Shown here piece after piece: positions 6,200 to 8,759 of a stretch of DNA of 8,759 nucleotides (its first letter is position 1; each line of letters begins with the position of its first letter). The DNA is from Chloroflexota bacterium (lineage in GTDB: Bacteria; Chloroflexota; Dehalococcoidia; GIF9; UBA5620). Under the pieces are notes generated by a model. It was not told where the DNA came from. It did not search any database and saw only the letters and a list, made by a program, of their open reading frames with translations. The position numbers were made by a program, and so were the translations under genes. The stretch lies in NCBI GenBank assembly GCA_026389735.1, contig JAPLHH010000020.1:1-8759 (forward strand). Reading direction: 5' to 3'.

Positions 6200-6724
6200 T
6201 TAGTATTCGATGCCACGTCTGGCACCTGTTCCCTCGGTGAAGGGGTGCTTAATCATGAGCATCTCGGTGACTAAATCAGCCCGTTGAACTATCTCTGGAG
6301 GTGCCTTCCGCCCGGTCAAGACCAGTTCAACCGAACCAGGTTTCGCATCCAGCAAGTCTAACACCTGTTTAACAGTTATCAAGCCCTGGTTGACGGCGAC
6401 GAGGATTTCATCCAGGATGACCAGGTCATATTTACCGCTGAGTATCTCCTGTTCAGCGTAGGCTAGTGTCTGCTGTGCCTCCCGGCTTAATTGTTCCTTA
6501 GATTTCTTAAAACTATCACCGACGTTTAACTGGACTATTTCAAAAGGGTTATACTGCTTGGCGAAGAAGTGCTCGCCGCAAGGTTGACCTTTTAAGAACT
6601 GGATGAAAGCTACTTTCATGCCTTGTCCTACGGCTCTCATCGCCAGACCTAAAGCGGCTGTAGTTTTGCCTTTACCGTCACCTGTATAGGCATGAACGAG
6701 ACCCTTGGAATCTTTTTCAACCAT
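6200..6724 (-). CDS. cobO: Cob(I)yrinic acid a,c-diamide / corrinoid adenosyltransferase
   Basis: CobO (the CobA/BtuR family) transfers the adenosyl group of ATP to the cobalt of reduced corrinoids. The 174 residues are normal for the type. The modified P-loop GDGKGKTT at residues 15-22 is the hallmark. It is followed by FIQFLKG and a Walker B-like DLVILDE, then the conserved VLTGRKAP and the C-terminal IKHPFTEGTGARRGIEY that closes the active site. The start is ATG. It overlaps the end of cobQ by 8 bases, and its GGAGG lies inside cobQ, so translation is probably coupled. It acts before or beside CobQ in the same pathway. Confidence 0.95.
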   Translation of the reverse strand: MVEKDSKGLVHAYTGDGKGKTTAALGLAMRAVGQGMKVAFIQFLKGQPCGEHFFAKQYNPFEIVQLNVGDSFKKSKEQLSREAQQTLAYAEQEILSGKYDLVILDEILVAVNQGLITVKQVLDLLDAKPGSVELVLTGRKAPPEIVQRADLVTEMLMIKHPFTEGTGARRGIEY

Positions 6725-8234
6725 AATTCCTCCCGCAAGTTATCTTGTAGACCTGGGACATATCGAGGTTCTGCCTGATTACACTGGCTAGTTTATCATA
6801 TTTTTCCTGTTTGTTTGTTGATGGAGCTGAGATTATTGGTAAACCCCGGAGCTGTCGCAGCCTGTTCAGGAGATGGTGTGTAAAATTAGCATTGTGAAAT
6901 AAGCCATGAATGTAGGTGCCGAATATAAGGCCGTCGCTGCTGACAGCACCATCGAAATAATCGGCTTTCCCTCGAGGCGTTTCTAGAATCTGGAATGCTG
7001 GCTGGCAGTTATGGCTTTGGGTTTGTCCCATGTGGATTTCGTAGCCGGTGACCTCTATGCCTTTCAGGCCTTTGAGTAGGCCTTCATCGGCGGCCACCTG
7101 AGCTTTGACCTGGGTGGTCGTTTTGCAGTGATTAAAAATGGTTGTGCTATTGAGCAAACCCAGCCCGGCGATGCTGTCATGCTTGGACTCGACTTTATCA
7201 GGGTCGTGGATGCTCTTGCCCAGCATCTGATAGCCACCGCAGATACCGATTATTGCAGTGCCGGACTTGGACCTGTGGATAATGGCTTGCGCCAGCTCTT
7301 GCTGCTGCAAATAAATTAAGTCGGCGATGGTGCTTTTAGTGCCGGGCAGGATAAGCAAGTCTGGATTTCCCAGTTCGGAAGCTCTGGTTACATAGCGGAC
7401 AGTGCAATCTTGCTCTTCTAAGGGGTCGAAATCATCGTAGTTAGAAATGTGGGGTAAGCGTATCACGGCCACATCAACAGTTCCATTGGCCGAGCTTGCT
7501 TGCCTTTCATCAAGATAGACCGAGTCCTCCTGAGCGATGGCGATGTCTCGGAAATAGGGGATTACTCCCAGAACTGGCTTGCCGGTGCGTTTCTCTAAGA
7601 GGTCCAGCCCCGGCTTCAGCAGCTTGATGTCACCGCGAAATTTATTGATGATGAACCCTTTAATGAGGTCACGCTCTCGTTTGGTCAGCAGTTCCAAAGT
7701 GCCGATGAGGGAAGCGAAGACACCGCCGCGGTCGATATCACCGACCAGGAGGACAGGAGTGTTAGCCATTTTGGCCACTCTCATGTTGACTATTTCCCTC
7801 TTTTTGAGGTTTATCTCTGCCGGACTGCCGGCCCCTTCGATGACCACGATTTCATAGGTAGAGCGCAGCCGGTTTAGAGAGTCTTCGATTACCTTTAGCA
7901 GCTTGGGGGTGTGTTTGTAGTATTGGCTAGCCTCCAGGCTTTTGGACACCTTGCCCAGGACGATTACCTGTGAACTGGCTTCGGCTTCGGGTTTAAGCAG
8001 GACAGGGTTCATGTAGACCGAAGGTTCGATGCCGGCTGCCTCAGCCTGTACTGCTTGAGCCCGTCCGATTTCGCCGCCTTCCTTAGTGACGAAGGAATTT
8101 AAAGCCATATTCTGCGCTTTGAATGGGGCGACCTTGAAGCCGTCTTGACGGAAAATGCGGCATAAGCCGGCTACAATGATGCTCTTGCCTACAGATGATG
8201 CAGTACCCTGTATCATCAAAGTTTTAGCTGGCAT
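6717..8234 (-). CDS. cobQ: Cobyric acid synthase, glutamine-hydrolysing
   Basis: CobQ (CbiP) amidates the b, d, e and g carboxylates of adenosylcobyrinic acid a,c-diamide, using glutamine and ATP. The 505 residues are full length. The N-terminal dethiobiotin-synthetase-like ATPase domain carries the P-loop variant GTASSVGKS at residues 10-18, then FKAQNMALNSFVT, and VIEGAGSPAEINL near the middle. The C-terminal class I-type glutamine amidotransferase domain has the nucleophile-bearing GICGGYQMLG with Cys332, and GTYIHGLF with His443. The start is ATG with GGAG about 9 bases upstream, inside the end of the cobD-like gene, which it overlaps by 11 bases. No frameshift or missing catalytic residue was seen. 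Confidence 0.96.
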   Translation of the reverse strand: MPAKTLMIQGTASSVGKSIIVAGLCRIFRQDGFKVAPFKAQNMALNSFVTKEGGEIGRAQAVQAEAAGIEPSVYMNPVLLKPEAEASSQVIVLGKVSKSLEASQYYKHTPKLLKVIEDSLNRLRSTYEIVVIEGAGSPAEINLKKREIVNMRVAKMANTPVLLVGDIDRGGVFASLIGTLELLTKRERDLIKGFIINKFRGDIKLLKPGLDLLEKRTGKPVLGVIPYFRDIAIAQEDSVYLDERQASSANGTVDVAVIRLPHISNYDDFDPLEEQDCTVRYVTRASELGNPDLLILPGTKSTIADLIYLQQQELAQAIIHRSKSGTAIIGICGGYQMLGKSIHDPDKVESKHDSIAGLGLLNSTTIFNHCKTTTQVKAQVAADEGLLKGLKGIEVTGYEIHMGQTQSHNCQPAFQILETPRGKADYFDGAVSSDGLIFGTYIHGLFHNANFTHHLLNRLRQLRGLPIISAPSTNKQEKYDKLASVIRQNLDMSQVYKITCGRNYG

Positions 8235-8759
8235 GGCTTAGAACTCCCACCTCTTTTATAGACTCGATTAGCTTCTGGCATTCGGGCAAGGTGCGTGGTG
8301 CCAGGCGTATGTATTGGGGCAGGCCGAAGGAGGTACAATCACGGACTAATATACCTTTCTTTAATAGGGCCTGTTTGAAGGCTGTGGCATTGCCGACTCT
8401 GACCAAGAAGAAATTGGTTTGCGAGGGTAGTGGCGATAGCCCAAGTCGTTCTAGTTCTTTTATCAGAAAATCTTTGGCTTCTCGGATTTTGCTACTGCAC
8501 TCCTTCAGATAGCTGTCAGCGTTCAGGGCAAGGGTGCCAGCTTTCTGGGCTAGGGCGTTGACGTTCCAAGGTGGACGGACACGTTTCAGGACGGAAATAA
8601 TTGGCTCGGCAGCTATGGCGTAGCCGAGACGCAATCCGGCTAGGGCATAGTCCTTGGTCATTGACCGCAGGATAACCACGTGGCCATGATTTACCAGGTC
8701 TTGAGACGACCACGCATTTTCAGTGAAGGCGATATAGGCTTCATCCAGTATGACAAGGC
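8224..8759 (-). CDS. cobD: Threonine-phosphate decarboxylase / HisC-like PLP enzyme (5' end cut by window)
   Basis: The reading frame is open to the right edge, leaving the C-terminal 177 residues of a fold-type I PLP aminotransferase-family protein. The first visible part reads LVILDEAYIAFTEN, where the Asp contacts the PLP ring nitrogen and the Tyr is the conserved partner. It is followed by ILRSMTKDYALAGLRLGYA, whose Lys forms the Schiff base. Near the end QYIRLAPRT carries the substrate-carboxylate Arg. HisC and CobD are close homologues and cannot be separated by these motifs. Its position at the head of cobQ-cobO-cobT-cobS-cobU favours L-threonine-O-3-phosphate decarboxylase, which makes aminopropanol phosphate for the nucleotide loop. 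A GTG at 8679 could be mistaken for the start, but the family-specific upstream residues show the gene continues past the edge. Confidence 0.85.
   Translation of the reverse strand, partial: LVILDEAYIAFTENAWSSQDLVNHGHVVILRSMTKDYALAGLRLGYAIAAEPIISVLKRVRPPWNVNALAQKAGTLALNADSYLKECSSKIREAKDFLIKELERLGLSPLPSQTNFFLVRVGNATAFKQALLKKGILVRDCTSFGLPQYIRLAPRTLPECQKLIESIKEVGVLSHAS

Noticed and set aside
3692..8759. Cobalamin riboswitch controlling the cob operon
   Set aside because: All genes abut and the operon's 5' end is beyond the right edge. No B12-box-like leader is present in any gap within the window.

Overview
The window appears to come from a bacterial chromosome (or a contig of one) with moderate GC. 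Two unrelated blocks meet at about position 3.2-3.7 kb. A bacterial CobU (not archaeal CobY), tightly overlapping cob genes and frequent TTG starts fit an anaerobic bacterium that builds or salvages cobalamin. A Dehalococcoidia-like Chloroflexota is my best guess, but it rests on general resemblance only.

Left block (1-3209, plus strand, visibly AT-richer, many AGA/AGG and ATA codons): the 3' end of an unidentified gene with one hydrophobic segment overlaps by ATGA a 461-residue DGQHR-domain protein of the DndB/DpdB-like superfamily. After 44 bases comes a 525-residue radical SAM protein with a CxxxCxxC cluster motif and a probable B12-binding-type N-terminal domain. These genes look like an accessory cassette. 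DGQHR proteins are known from phosphorothioate and 7-deazaguanine DNA modification loci, so a nucleic-acid modification or defence role is the leading hypothesis. No Dnd or Dpd core enzyme is visible in the window. This is the most promising candidate for an undescribed system here.

Junction (3210-3691): the last ~60 residues of a polyhydroxybutyrate-depolymerase-like esterase survive on the minus strand as a decayed fragment. Beside it is a cluster of four inverted repeats. This looks like a scar where gene content has turned over.

Right block (3692-8759, minus strand, transcribed right to left): a compact late-cobalamin operon in the order cobD-like aminotransferase/decarboxylase (cut by the window edge), cobQ, cobO, cobT, cobS, a 47-codon PP-loop ATPase remnant, cobU. 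Together these adenosylate the corrinoid (CobO), amidate it (CobQ), supply the aminopropanol arm (CobD), activate cobinamide (CobU), activate the lower ligand base (CobT) and join the two (CobS). The genes overlap or are separated by about 20 bases or less, and each has a Shine-Dalgarno sequence, some inside the preceding gene. The operon promoter, and any cobalamin riboswitch, must lie to the right of the window. No tRNA, rRNA, CRISPR array or insertion sequence was seen.
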